The notes: generated from the sequence alone by a model not told the origin. A stretch of 64,000 nucleotides of DNA from Neiella marina (GCF_002165625.1 NZ_NGNS01000001.1:365809-429808); one strand, 5' to 3'; positions 1-8,835 are shown, counted from the first letter of the stretch. A program made the numbers and translations.

Positions 1-375
1 GACCGCGATCAGATTGAACTACGACTGCGTTGTGGCGACACCAGCATCGATATCGATTTTAAAGTCGGCGGTAAACCCGGCATTCATCACCAGTTTGATA
101 TGGCAACGGCAAGCGGCTCCTTAACGCTCAATGGTTATTACCAGCCAGGCCACCCGTGGCGTTTTGAGCCTGTGGTGTTGGCTCAGAAACCACTAAACCA
201 AGGCGAATTCATCGATAACGATTGCTGGCTCAGAGCCAACCAACGTTCGTTGTTGCTGGCGCTCGATTGCTTTAACGGCCGTTTAAGCCGAGCAGAAGCA
301 ATCTGTCAAGGGGCTTTTTCTTTAAGCAAAGCGCTCACCATTGAATCATTGTTCGAAAAAAAGCCCGGCGCTTAG
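1..375 (+). CDS. C-terminal fragment of an unrecognised protein, possibly a Gfo/Idh/MocA-type oxidoreductase
   Basis: The frame is open from base 1 to the stop at 373-375, so the window holds only the last 124 residues of a longer gene. The fragment has alternating beta-strand-like segments (IELRLRCG, SIDIDF, SGSLTLNGYY) and a C-terminal helical stretch. This resembles the C-terminal half of Gfo/Idh/MocA sugar oxidoreductases, but no diagnostic motif is visible because the Rossmann half is outside the window. Position next to GH30, GH16 and sugar-transport genes fits a carbohydrate role, by inference. The stop codon lies inside the terminator hairpin of the convergent GH30 gene. The family assignment is weak. 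Confidence 0.4.
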   Translation, partial: DRDQIELRLRCGDTSIDIDFKVGGKPGIHHQFDMATASGSLTLNGYYQPGHPWRFEPVVLAQKPLNQGEFIDNDCWLRANQRSLLLALDCFNGRLSRAEAICQGAFSLSKALTIESLFEKKPGA

Positions 376-382
376 GCCGGGC
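356..382 (-). terminator. Rho-independent terminator of the GH30 gene
   Basis: On the minus strand a perfect 7-bp GC-only stem (GCCCGGC, 6-nt loop, GCCGGGC) is followed by seven T residues. It lies 34 bp past the GH30 stop codon. The hairpin overlaps the end of the convergent plus-strand ORF, which has no T-tract in its own direction. Confidence 0.85.
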
Positions 383-415
383 AAAAGATTGAACGATAAG
401 GGGGGAGAGTGTGCG

Positions 416-2110
416 TTACAGCTGCACTCTTACCGTTTGTACAGCGTTGGCATCAATGGTGATATTGGCGGTTTGCTCACCAATTTTTAGTGCGTAATCA
501 ATCGGCTTCTTGGTGGTATTCAACAACTGCACACTCAACAAGTTGTCGGCCGACAAGGTGGCGCTGGTATGCAAGTCATCATCACCCAACTGGCCACGGT
601 CAATGCTGGTTTGAACCGCTACGTCACCTGGGCGAATGGTACGGCTGAATTGGCTCAACACATGGAACACTGGGGTGTAGTAAATCTCACCTGTATTGGT
701 GTCGATCATAATCGGCGCACCGCAGAAGTTACCGACATGGTTCGGGCCACCGTTGTGGTCAAGCACAATGTTCCAGTCAACCCAGCCTTCCATCCAATGA
801 TCAAGGCTGACAATGATGTTGCGGGCATAGCGGTGAACCGGGGTATAAATCGGATGATCTTCGGCATTGGGAGCCCACTCAGCAGAGTAAGCCCAGTCCG
901 TTGCCGTGTCGTTCCACCAGAACGAGTCATTGGCAAACCAATCGCTTTCCTGGAAGTTTTCCGGGTCGGTCACGCCACCCGGTGCAGGCTTGCCTAAGTC
1001 ATCGATGGTCGCTTCGGTGTTGATGATGCCGTAGCCCGGGAATTTGGTGGCAACGCGTTCAAGGGCTTCTTCATACACTTTGTAAGTGCTGCTGTACCAA
1101 TGCACGGCAGTACCATAAACATATTGCGCGGTGTCTGGATCCCCCAAAATGGTATCGGTCCAATCTTCGAGGTGATCGCGGTTTTGATCGTAAATCAGCA
1201 CATTGACGTCTTTGTGGCTACTTGCCGCCAATGTCGGGCCCAAGTGGTCTTTAATAAAGTCGCGCTGGGTTTCTGGGGTAAAGTGCATGCTTTCCCACTG
1301 ACCACTATTGCCCGCAGGCTCATTGACCGGTGTGATGGCCCAAATATCAATCCCTTCGGCTTGGTATGCATCGAGGTATTTCAGCAGGTAATCGGTGTAG
1401 GTGCTCACGTACTCAGGCTTCAACTCGCCACCAGTGCCTTCATAACCGTTTTCTGGCGTTGGCCGAATGTACCAAGTATCGATGTCTTTCATCCATGATG
1501 GCGCGGTCCAAGCCGATGAAATAATGCGCAGATCCGAATCATCCTGCTTGGCTTTAATGGCCAAGGCTTCCTGAATCATTGGCAACACATCAAAGCTCTC
1601 ATCTTTGATGTTTGGATACTTCGCTTTGCTAAAGCCGTTTTTGTCTTCCTCAATCGAGAAGTGTTTGAGGCTGACATCCCCTTCAACATCGGCATAAGAC
1701 CACTGGCCCTCAACCGAGAAGTCGGTGGCGCCAATGGGTGAGCGAGTCAAACTGAAGTTGGCACCCTCTTCGCCGTAAACATTTTGCATCACCTCGGCGC
1801 GCTGTTGCGGCTCTAAATGCGCGAGTACAAATGCTGACGATTCAGTAAATGAAGAGCCAATACCAACAATGGTTTGCTTCTTAATCTCAGGGCTAATGGT
1901 GATCACCGCTTGCGCTGATTGCGCCTGATCAGCAAACACCACATTGGGTTTCAATGCCTGCACGTCACCCGCTTCACTGGTAACAATGATTTCACTGGTT
2001 TTTGATAGTTCATAGTGATTGCTGGTGGTTTGGCTACAAGCGCTCAATACACCAACGGCCAGAGCGGCAGAAATGGCTGCGACAAGCTTTTTGGGGGCAA
2101 CTGTTTTCAC
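416..2110 (-). CDS. Glycoside hydrolase family 30 lipoprotein (beta-glucosidase/endo-1,6-beta-glucanase type)
   Basis: A 564-residue secreted glycosidase. The start is GTG with AGAGGA upstream. Residues 1-25 form a lipoprotein signal with lipobox LSAC and Cys25, so it is probably anchored in the outer membrane. The GH30 (beta/alpha)8 barrel begins near residue 80 (GIGSSFTESSAF). The acid/base Glu264 lies in PVNEPAG and the nucleophile Glu366 in INTEA. A beta-sandwich follows to the C-terminus. The family contains beta-glucosylceramidases, beta-1,6-glucanases and beta-xylosidases, and the exact substrate is not readable. With the GH16 enzyme at 5272 it would suit removal of beta-1,6 branches from laminarin, which is inference. 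It has its own terminator and is separated from the MFS gene by another, so it is probably transcribed alone. Confidence 0.88.
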   Translation of the reverse strand: MKTVAPKKLVAAISAALAVGVLSACSQTTSNHYELSKTSEIIVTSEAGDVQALKPNVVFADQAQSAQAVITISPEIKKQTIVGIGSSFTESSAFVLAHLEPQQRAEVMQNVYGEEGANFSLTRSPIGATDFSVEGQWSYADVEGDVSLKHFSIEEDKNGFSKAKYPNIKDESFDVLPMIQEALAIKAKQDDSDLRIISSAWTAPSWMKDIDTWYIRPTPENGYEGTGGELKPEYVSTYTDYLLKYLDAYQAEGIDIWAITPVNEPAGNSGQWESMHFTPETQRDFIKDHLGPTLAASSHKDVNVLIYDQNRDHLEDWTDTILGDPDTAQYVYGTAVHWYSSTYKVYEEALERVATKFPGYGIINTEATIDDLGKPAPGGVTDPENFQESDWFANDSFWWNDTATDWAYSAEWAPNAEDHPIYTPVHRYARNIIVSLDHWMEGWVDWNIVLDHNGGPNHVGNFCGAPIMIDTNTGEIYYTPVFHVLSQFSRTIRPGDVAVQTSIDRGQLGDDDLHTSATLSADNLLSVQLLNTTKKPIDYALKIGEQTANITIDANAVQTVRVQL

Positions 2111-2350
2111 AATTCGTCCTCTGCATTCGAGTATGTCATTGGGTTAGTTGCAGCTGATGCTGCCAGTGACTCTAGAAACTGTAGTCTGACTCCAAGTCGG
2201 GCAGCCAAATTTACCGTTCGATTGCTTGTCGCTCAGTCGAACAACCCTTATCTAGCAAGGGTTTGATGGCTATTTAGCAATGTTCGAGTTCGTGATCTTG
2301 ATCGCTAGCAGCGCACCACAAAATGACGCAAGGCAGGTGAGGTTGAAGTC
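2111..2350. other. Intergenic region upstream of the GH30 gene
   Basis: This 240-bp stretch must contain the promoter of the GH30 gene, because the upstream MFS transcript ends at the terminator next to it. I see no convincing -10/-35 pair or palindromic operator, and no coding potential beyond chance ORFs. Confidence 0.4.
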
Positions 2351-2383
2351 AAAAAAGGCGCCAGAATCAACTTCCAGCGCCTT
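2351..2383 (-). terminator. Rho-independent terminator of the MFS transporter gene
   Basis: On the minus strand a 7-bp stem (AAGGCGC and GCGCCTT) with a 15-nt loop runs into a T-tract at 2356-2351. It lies about 30 bp past the transporter stop. Confidence 0.75.
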
Positions 2384-2412
2384 GAGGTAAGGTCTAAATG
2401 AAATGGTATTGG

Positions 2413-3711
2413 CTAGTTTTTCGGTTTCAGCGGCTCAATTTTCGGACACAGTAACCAAATCGCTAACAGCGCGGTGATCGCCAAGCCAGCTCCAAAGACA
2501 AAAGCTGGGGCAAAGTTACCGCCAGCGGTAATGGCCGGAATAATGAAGGTCACGCCAGCTGCAGCAAACTTAGCTGCCATGCCAGCAAAGCCAGCTAAGG
2601 TACCGACTGTCTTGCCGCCAAACATATCGGCAGGCAAGGTTTGCACGCTGCTAATAGCAATCTGAAAACCAAACAGTACGCCTGCCATGATCAGCACAGC
2701 AATGAGCGGTGATGCTGGTTTCGCTAGTGCCAGCAAACAAACCAGCATGATCACGCCACCAAAGGTGATCACCAACTTACGCACGGCATTGACGCTCCAT
2801 TCGCGCTTCATCAAGCTTTGCGACACAAAGCCTCCGAACAGGGCACCAACCATAGCCCCCACAAATGGCACCCAGCCAAAGCGAGCAATTTCACCAACGT
2901 CCATACCAAAACTGGTGCTGAGGTAAATCGGAATCCAAACCACAAACAGCCACCAAATCGGATCAATCGCCGCGGAGGCAATAATCACCCCCCAGCTTTG
3001 CTTGCGACTGAGCAGCTCCGCGGTGGACGGGTTGTAGGCATCCACTGGTTTATCGGCAGACTCGCTGCTCGATAACTGCCCTGAGAGAATAAACTCTCGC
3101 TCTTCTTTGGTGATCCACGGGTGCTTTTCCGGCGGCGCTTTGACCAAAACCAGCCATGGCACCAACCACAAGAAGCCAATCAAGCCGACCACAATAAAGA
3201 TCATTTGCCAGCTCATGACCAAGGCCAAATAGCCGATAATGGGAATAGACACTAAGCCACCAAACGAGGCACCAGCGTTAAATATGCCCTGTGCCAACGC
3301 CCGCTGCTTGGCAGGAAACCACTCCGCATTGCCCTTGGCAGCTCCGGGCCAGTTACCAGCCTCAGCCACGCCGAGTACAACTCGGAGAATACTGAATGAT
3401 GTAACACCCTTGGCAAAGGCATGCAGAACGGTCGCAAACGACCAAAAGCCAATGGATAAAGCAAATCCGATGCGAGTTCCGACCCAATCGAGGATTTTGC
3501 CGAAAATCGCCTGACCAAAGGCATAGGCTAGGATGAAGATAGTACTGATCAGACCATAGATTTCATTACGCTCATCAATGGTTTTATCAGGATACAGATC
3601 GGCAGCAATGGTTGGCCACAGTACTGCCAACGTTTGTCTGTCGATATAGTTGATGACAGCGGCAACGGCAATAAGACCGACCACCCACCAACGTAATCCT
3701 CTCATTTTCAT
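2413..3711 (-). CDS. MFS transporter, anion:cation symporter (ExuT/hexuronate-like) family
   Basis: A 432-residue inner-membrane protein with about 12 hydrophobic segments and a hydrophilic central loop (about residues 200-235). The N-terminal NYIDRQTL and the GVAEAGNWPGA segment near residue 115 are typical of the ACS family, which takes up hexuronates, glucarate and other organic anions with a cation. The true substrate is not readable. Two in-frame ATGs (codons 1 and 3) are possible starts, and neither has a strong ribosome site. The gene is divergent from the AraC-type regulator at 3956 and adjacent to glycosidases. It probably imports a sugar or sugar-acid product of the locus and may be controlled by that regulator, which is inference. 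Confidence 0.85.
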   Translation of the reverse strand: MKMRGLRWWVVGLIAVAAVINYIDRQTLAVLWPTIAADLYPDKTIDERNEIYGLISTIFILAYAFGQAIFGKILDWVGTRIGFALSIGFWSFATVLHAFAKGVTSFSILRVVLGVAEAGNWPGAAKGNAEWFPAKQRALAQGIFNAGASFGGLVSIPIIGYLALVMSWQMIFIVVGLIGFLWLVPWLVLVKAPPEKHPWITKEEREFILSGQLSSSESADKPVDAYNPSTAELLSRKQSWGVIIASAAIDPIWWLFVVWIPIYLSTSFGMDVGEIARFGWVPFVGAMVGALFGGFVSQSLMKREWSVNAVRKLVITFGGVIMLVCLLALAKPASPLIAVLIMAGVLFGFQIAISSVQTLPADMFGGKTVGTLAGFAGMAAKFAAAGVTFIIPAITAGGNFAPAFVFGAGLAITALLAIWLLCPKIEPLKPKN

Positions 3712-3955
3712 TTGTTTTCTCGCTTTTATGTTTTATGTCACACCAGCCCAACAGCACATGGGTCTGGCACTCTCCAGTTTTATAATTTGCGAGTGATTTG
3801 GTTGTGGGGGGACTTGGCATGTTCTCCGCCATACTCAAGCCCTCAGCCATAAAATATACAAACAGAGCCGTTTACAACAGTTTTTTCTGCGGCGGATCGC
3901 GATTGCTTTTGAATTCTTGGATTCGCCAACAAACATCAAGTACCATCTCCAGCCG

Positions 3956-5128
3956 ATGGATAAAGTCCTTTTCAACCTGCACGATCTGACCCTAGCAATG
4001 ACGGCATTACTATGTGCCGTACTGGCGGGTTTGTTTTATCTAGCGCAACGCCAAAAGCATCCCAGCACACCTTTTTTGGTGGGCTTTTTGTTGGCACACA
4101 CGCTGATCGCATGGCACGAGTTAAGCTACTACGGGCTGCAATTCCGCTACACCATTCTTGACGCCTCAAGCAATCTGTTTTTTATCGGCAGTTTTGGCTA
4201 TTTAGTCGACGGCGTGTTGCTGTTCTTATTTGCCAAAACCTTGCTCTATCGCGATTTCAAAGTTGGCAGGGCGCAGCTCATTCACGCCTTACCGGTGATC
4301 GGTTATCTCATCTACATGGTGACGGTTTACTACAGCCACAGCAGCGCTACCAAGCACAGCATGATTAACGACTTTAGCCTGACCATTTCGTGGCATTACG
4401 TAACCACCGATTTGCTGATTAAGCTTGGTCGTGTCGCTTACGCCGTTGGCTGTTTGCTGCTGATTGCCCGCTACCGCGAGCAACAAAAAGAAACCAAGGC
4501 CGACTTAACTGCGGTCAACCTCACTTGGCTTCATACTCTGGTGGTTGGCTTTGTGGTGGTGTTTGCCGGCGATTCACTGTTAGCGGCGGTGAAGATTATC
4601 AACTTGTTTGAGCCTATCGAAATCAGTGTTCTTAGCGACATTGGCGTGTCGATTTACCACCTGACGTTTATTCTGCTGTTGGCGCTACTGACCTATACCA
4701 TTGCCCGCGGCCCTTGGGTCGAGCAAATCCAGCTGCCTGAGGCTGGGGAAGCCAGCAGCAATCAGGCCGACTTCAGCAGTGACAAGGGCGGCGAGGTTGA
4801 GCGTATCGAACACTACATGCGCTCCGAACAACCCTACCTTGATTCAGAGATCACCATCGACAGCCTTGCCACGGCATTGGCCATTAGCCCGAAAGTGCTA
4901 TCAGTGACCCTTAACCATCACTTCCAAATGAACTTCTATGAGTTCATCAATCACTATCGAATAGAAGATGCTAAGCGCACTTTGGTAGAACAACCCAACA
5001 AGGCCATCACCGACATCTTTTATGACGTTGGCTTTAACAGCAAATCAGTGTTCTACAGTTTCTTTCGTAAAAGCGAGGGCATGACTCCGTCGGCTTACCG
5101 GAAAAAGCAACTATCGGCCGATCGTTAA
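3956..5128 (+). CDS. Membrane-anchored AraC-family transcriptional regulator
   Basis: The 390-residue protein has two parts. Residues 1-255 carry about seven hydrophobic segments, as in AraC regulators with a membrane-embedded sensor. Residues about 285-388 form a C-terminal double helix-turn-helix with the AraC signature (DIFYDVGFNSKSVFYSFFRKSEGMTPS). The frame opens 13 codons earlier at a TTG (3917). I prefer the ATG at 3956 because the first membrane segment follows soon after, although no strong ribosome site is visible. It is divergent from the MFS transporter and upstream of GH16, so it probably senses a glycan product at the inner membrane and controls the locus. Sensing ligand and targets are inference. 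Confidence 0.85.
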   Translation: MDKVLFNLHDLTLAMTALLCAVLAGLFYLAQRQKHPSTPFLVGFLLAHTLIAWHELSYYGLQFRYTILDASSNLFFIGSFGYLVDGVLLFLFAKTLLYRDFKVGRAQLIHALPVIGYLIYMVTVYYSHSSATKHSMINDFSLTISWHYVTTDLLIKLGRVAYAVGCLLLIARYREQQKETKADLTAVNLTWLHTLVVGFVVVFAGDSLLAAVKIINLFEPIEISVLSDIGVSIYHLTFILLLALLTYTIARGPWVEQIQLPEAGEASSNQADFSSDKGGEVERIEHYMRSEQPYLDSEITIDSLATALAISPKVLSVTLNHHFQMNFYEFINHYRIEDAKRTLVEQPNKAITDIFYDVGFNSKSVFYSFFRKSEGMTPSAYRKKQLSADR

Positions 5129-5271
5129 AATCGGCCAGATCAGCAGACCTAGCTCACAGTTTTCCTCAAGTTCGGCTTAAAAACCTGTAAACAGACGCCG
5201 AGAAACCGGCGAAAACCTAGTATTTGCGCAACTTTTCCCGGTAACAACGAAATCAACATCCTGGAGTTTGT

Positions 5272-6132
5272 ATGAAGCAACTACTTTCTTTGGCGCTCAT
5301 TCCCACCGCCATGTTTGCCGCCAATGTGTTGGCTGCTGAGGCTAATCCAGCCACAGCCGATGACCAGCAAGTCGAATGGAAAGTGGATTTTTTTGATGAC
5401 TTTGACACCTTTGATCCCGCCAATTGGCAGGACCAAATCCTGTGGGTTAACAATGAAGATCAGTGCTATGTCAGAGACGGCGCCCACAACACTCGCGAAG
5501 TTAGCAACGGTACCTTGAAGCTGCGAGTCGTCGATTTAGGCGTCAAAAAGCCATGTGACAACATAGCCAAAGATGGCAAACAACACCCAGACACTCAGTA
5601 TGTTGCTGGCCGAATCGCCTCTAAAAACCTGAAGGAATTTGTTGGCGGCAAGTGGACGGCGCGTTTGCGGGTGCCAAACAGCGGCCAGAACGGTATGTTC
5701 CCAGCTTGGTGGTTACTTGGCGCGCAAAACAATGAGCCGCCGGTACAAGAAGCAGATGAAACAGTGTGCTGGCCAATGGTTGGCTCAGGTGAACTGGACA
5801 TTTTTGAGCACCACAGCGACGGTGGCCCAAACCATTACGCTGCGCGCACAATTAAGAGCCTAGGCCATTGCGATGGCGGCGACTGGCAAGCGCAAATGCT
5901 GGTACAAGAGGCCAACTTGGATGAGTTCCACGATTATTCAGTGGAGTGGCTTGGTGGCGATATTATCTTCCGCCTTGATGATGTTGAAGTTTACCGCCTC
6001 AAAGGTGAAGCCAGCGCCTTGCCAGAACCTTTCTTCGCGATTCTCAACTTTGCCAAAATCAACGACGGCAAGATGCACGTACCGTACTGGGAAATGGAAG
6101 TCGACTGGGTCAAGCACGAATACTTGCCATAA
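5272..6132 (+). CDS. Glycoside hydrolase family 16 beta-glucanase (laminarinase type)
   Basis: A 286-residue secreted enzyme. The start has CTGGAG upstream at good spacing. Residues 1-22 are a signal peptide ending ANVLAA. The GH16 catalytic motif is GELDIFEH, with Glu174 as nucleophile, Asp176 and Glu179 as acid/base. The preceding GMFPAWWLLG and CWPMVGSG segments match the substrate cleft of bacterial laminarinases. GH16 enzymes of this type cleave internal beta-1,3 or mixed beta-1,3-1,4 glucan bonds. There is no carbohydrate-binding module. It lies downstream of the AraC-type regulator and near GH30 and an MFS symporter, which suggests a small laminarin-degradation locus. Exact substrate specificity is not proven by sequence. 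Confidence 0.9.
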   Translation: MKQLLSLALIPTAMFAANVLAAEANPATADDQQVEWKVDFFDDFDTFDPANWQDQILWVNNEDQCYVRDGAHNTREVSNGTLKLRVVDLGVKKPCDNIAKDGKQHPDTQYVAGRIASKNLKEFVGGKWTARLRVPNSGQNGMFPAWWLLGAQNNEPPVQEADETVCWPMVGSGELDIFEHHSDGGPNHYAARTIKSLGHCDGGDWQAQMLVQEANLDEFHDYSVEWLGGDIIFRLDDVEVYRLKGEASALPEPFFAILNFAKINDGKMHVPYWEMEVDWVKHEYLP

Positions 6133-6155
6133 GCTCAGACGATGAACTCGATCTA

Positions 6156-6205
6156 GATTGGTGAAGTACTCAGTTTGAACGAAGACCTTCGTAACTTCAC
6201 CAATC
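6156..6205. repeat. Hairpin with perfect 12-bp arms, hybrid of two repeat modules
   Basis: GATTGGTGAAGT (6156-6167) is the exact inverse of ACTTCACCAATC (6194-6205), with a 26-nt loop. The left part matches the start of the module at 6466-6580. The sequence just right of it (CTTCGTTGCAACTTGCTGCC, about 6211-6233) matches the end of the module repeated at 27612 and 27886. It looks like a recombined fragment of both modules. It could also act as a terminator for GH16, but it lacks a T-tract. Confidence 0.6.
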
Positions 6206-6299
6206 AACACTTCTTCGTTGCAACTTGCTGCCGATGGCCGCCAGCGCATAGAACGTAGGGATACAAGAGGAACAATAATTCCTTTCACAAGATGCCGTA

Positions 6300-6440
6300 A
6301 AATCTTTGCTGCCGGGCTCCTGCCCTCGGCAAAGTCCCGCTTCGGCTTCCTGCCTTCGCGACAAATTAGTTAATTTGTCCCATGATGGCTCTACTGCCGC
6401 ATCCCTGCGGCAGAAGCTTGCTGCAGGAACAATCGCTCCT
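6300..6440. repeat. Array of short GC-rich hairpins
   Basis: Consecutive imperfect to perfect palindromes with TCCT-type loops: CTTTGCTGCCGGGC / GCCCTCGGCAAAG near 6303-6334, GTCCCGCTTCGG / CTTCGCGAC near 6334-6361, and CTGCCGC-atccct-GCGGCAG near 6392-6413. The loop and arm style matches the hairpin CCGCAGC-ttccct-GCTGCGG of the dispersed repeat in this window. There is no coding signal. It resembles REP/BIME-type intergenic elements. Confidence 0.5.
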
Positions 6441-6465
6441 CTTCAATAAGTTCTGCGGATGCTCC

Positions 6466-6580
6466 ATACCTAGATTGGTGAAGATCTCGGTTTGAACGAA
6501 GACCTTCCGCAGCAGGGAAGCTGCGGTAGAGTCTACATGGAAGTATTCACGACGTGTCTGAGTTTGAACTGAGTACTTTG
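6466..6580 (-). repeat. Dispersed intergenic repeat, module 2, inverted copy
   Basis: Read on the minus strand this is a near copy of 27748-27860 and of the right part of 8671-8835. Shared landmarks are the block around AACTCAGACACGTCGT, the hairpin CCGCAGC-ttccct-GCTGCGG, and GGAAGGTCTTCGT. It is the only copy in the window in this orientation. Short ORFs that run through it are artefacts of the repeat. Confidence 0.8.
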
Positions 6581-6653
6581 CCAATCGGCATTACACCGCA
6601 TTGGCGTACGGCTAATGCATTGAACGGCGGAACCAAGTTTCACCTCAAACCGT

Positions 6654-6669
6654 TGTTTCATGTGAAACA
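6654..6669. promoter_or_regulatory. Candidate parS partition site
   Basis: TGTTTCATGTGAAACA has 7-bp inverted arms and differs at one centre base from the parS form TGTTTCACGTGAAACA. ParA and ParB are encoded in this window. It lies about 33 kb from oriC in non-coding DNA, which suits a parS site. ParB binding is not shown. Confidence 0.55.
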
Positions 6670-6839
6670 TCAGTCTTGGTGCAGCCAGTCCATCGCCTCT
6701 TGGGGATTGCTGAAGTAGCGTCGCTGAACCTGAGGGACGTGCTACAACTACTTCTGCCCACTATTGATTTCCGCCAATTTAAATACCTTCTGGTATTATG
6801 AACGCCCTTTATCCGACAACCGGTAACGAGTCCGTCTGA

Positions 6840-8666
6840 ATGTTCCGTTTTTTTGAGCGCCTGATTGAGCCATTTCCCGATCAGCTCGACACCCCGCCAC
6901 CAACTGGATTGTGGCAATTCTGCCGCTACTACACCCGAGGTGCAGGGCGCTTTTTACTGTTGATGTCGCTGTTCACCGCCATTATTGCCATCATCGAAGC
7001 GAGCTTGTTTGGCCTGGTTGGTGTGCTGGTCGACTGGCTCACCACTGTTGAGCCAAGCGCCATCATTGACCAGCATGGCTGGAAACTGATTGTCATTGGC
7101 GTGCTGGTCGCCATCGGCATCCCGCTACTGGAATTACTCGGCTCCACCATCAAGCACCAAACCCTGCTGGGTAACTACCCCATGCGGATCCGTTGGCTGG
7201 CACACAACTTTTTGCTCCAGCAAAGTATGGAGTTCTACCAGAATGACTTAGCAGGCCGGCTATCGACCAAAGTCATGCAAACCGCACTGGCGGTGCGCGA
7301 AACCGTGATGAAAGTGCTCGACGTCATGCTTTACGTCAGCGTGTACTTTTTCTCTATGGTGGGCTTGGTGGCTGCTGCTGACTTACGCCTTGCGGCGCCC
7401 TTATTGCTGTGGTTGCTGGCCTACGTTTTGGTGCTGCGGCACTTTTTGCCCAAGCTCAAACGAGTATCAGAGCAACAAGCCGATGCCCGCGCCACCATGA
7501 CCGGCGCGGTGGTCGACAGTTACACCAACATCAACACCGTTAAGCTGTTTTCCCATGCTCGGCGTGAATCCGATTACGCCAAAGGCACCATGAAAACCTT
7601 CCTTGGCACTGTTTACCCGCAAATGCGTTTGGTCACCAAGTTGGATTTTGCCGTTGCTCTGATCAACTACAGCTTGTTGGTCATTATTGCCGCGGTGGCG
7701 ATTTACCTGTGGTCCATGGGCGACATTACCACCGGCGCCATTGCCGTAGCGCTGGCACTGTCGCTGCGTTTGCAAGGCATGTCGGTATGGATCATGTGGG
7801 AGGTGGCGTCACTGTTCGAGAATATCGGCACCGTCCAAGACGGCATGAATACCTTATCGCAGCCGGTAACGATTAAAGACAGCGCCGACGCCAAACCACT
7901 GGCGGTGCCGCAAGGTAAAATTGAGTTTCGCGATATCAACTTTAGCTATGGCGACAAAACCATTTTCAACGACTTGAACCTGACCATTCAACCGGGTGAG
8001 AAAATTGGTTTAGTCGGCCGTTCTGGCGCTGGTAAGTCAACCTTGGTGAACTTGCTGCTGCGCTTTTACGATCCAAACTCAGGCCAAATTCTGATAGACG
8101 ATCAGGCCATTCAGCGGGTGGAGCAAGATAGCCTGCGCGGCCATATTGGCATGGTGACGCAAGATACCTCGTTGCTGCACCGCTCAGTTCGGGAAAACAT
8201 CTTGTTCGGCCGCCCTGATGCCAGCGACGCGCAACTCAAAGAGGCGGCTTGTCGCGCTGAAGCTGAAGAATTCATTCTGACTCTGGAAGATAACAAAGGT
8301 CGCCATGGCTACGATGCCATGGTGGGTGAGCGTGGGGTGAAGTTATCTGGCGGTCAGCGTCAACGCATCGCCATTGCCCGAGTGCTGCTCAAAGACGCGC
8401 CAATTCTGGTGCTCGATGAGGCCACGTCGGCATTGGACTCGGAAGTGGAAATGGCAATTCAGCGGAGTCTCAATGAATTGATGGCAGGTAAGACGGTAAT
8501 AGCTATTGCTCACCGATTATCAACCATCGCCGCGCTTGATCGCTTAATTGTGCTTGATGAAGGGCGCATCATAGAGCAGGGCAGCCACCAGCAACTGCTG
8601 GCCCAAAATGGCACCTACGCCCGCCTATGGCAGCACCAATCCGGCGGCTTCTTGGGATTGGAGTAA
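6840..8666 (+). CDS. ABC exporter, fused permease and ATP-binding protein (MsbA/MDR-like)
   Basis: The 608-residue protein is a half-transporter that should work as a homodimer. Residues about 35-320 are the six-helix exporter membrane domain. The nucleotide-binding domain follows, with Walker A GRSGAGKST at 393-401, signature LSGGQRQR from 502, Walker B ILVLDEATSALDS, and the H-loop in IAIAHRLST. The substrate cannot be read; relatives export lipids, drugs or peptides. The gene is isolated between repeat-rich intergenic regions. The borosin-like locus begins 272 bp downstream in the same direction, so export of its product is conceivable, but the repeat between them argues against a shared operon. 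The ribosome site before the ATG is weak. Confidence 0.88.
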   Translation: MFRFFERLIEPFPDQLDTPPPTGLWQFCRYYTRGAGRFLLLMSLFTAIIAIIEASLFGLVGVLVDWLTTVEPSAIIDQHGWKLIVIGVLVAIGIPLLELLGSTIKHQTLLGNYPMRIRWLAHNFLLQQSMEFYQNDLAGRLSTKVMQTALAVRETVMKVLDVMLYVSVYFFSMVGLVAAADLRLAAPLLLWLLAYVLVLRHFLPKLKRVSEQQADARATMTGAVVDSYTNINTVKLFSHARRESDYAKGTMKTFLGTVYPQMRLVTKLDFAVALINYSLLVIIAAVAIYLWSMGDITTGAIAVALALSLRLQGMSVWIMWEVASLFENIGTVQDGMNTLSQPVTIKDSADAKPLAVPQGKIEFRDINFSYGDKTIFNDLNLTIQPGEKIGLVGRSGAGKSTLVNLLLRFYDPNSGQILIDDQAIQRVEQDSLRGHIGMVTQDTSLLHRSVRENILFGRPDASDAQLKEAACRAEAEEFILTLEDNKGRHGYDAMVGERGVKLSGGQRQRIAIARVLLKDAPILVLDEATSALDSEVEMAIQRSLNELMAGKTVIAIAHRLSTIAALDRLIVLDEGRIIEQGSHQQLLAQNGTYARLWQHQSGGFLGLE

Positions 8667-8670
8667 CCGA

Positions 8671-8835
8671 GCAGCCCACAGTACTTCAAAGAGGTAGCGA
8701 GTTGCTGCCGATTACACACCGAGTAAAGAAAGCTAGGAATCAACTTCCAACTCAGACACGTCGTAAATACTTCCCTGTAGACTCTGCCGCAGCTTCCCTG
8801 CTGCGGAAGGTCTTCGTCAGAAGTTCATACCTAAC
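8671..8835 (+). repeat. Dispersed intergenic repeat, collapsed module 1 plus module 2
   Basis: The left part (CAGCCCACA, CTTCAAAGAGGTAGCGAG, then TTGCTGCCGATTACAC) matches both ends of module 1 at 27612-27747 but lacks its middle stem-loop of about 90 bp. The right part is module 2, with hairpin CCGCAGC-ttccct-GCTGCGG, as at 27748-27860. A long upstream reading frame through this repeat into the next gene is an artefact. Confidence 0.8.

Noticed and set aside
5116..5136. Inverted repeat GGCCGAT / ATCGGCC at the end of the AraC-type gene as a terminator
   Set aside because: The 7-bp arms are perfect, but there is no T-tract and the arm overlaps the coding end; support is too weak.
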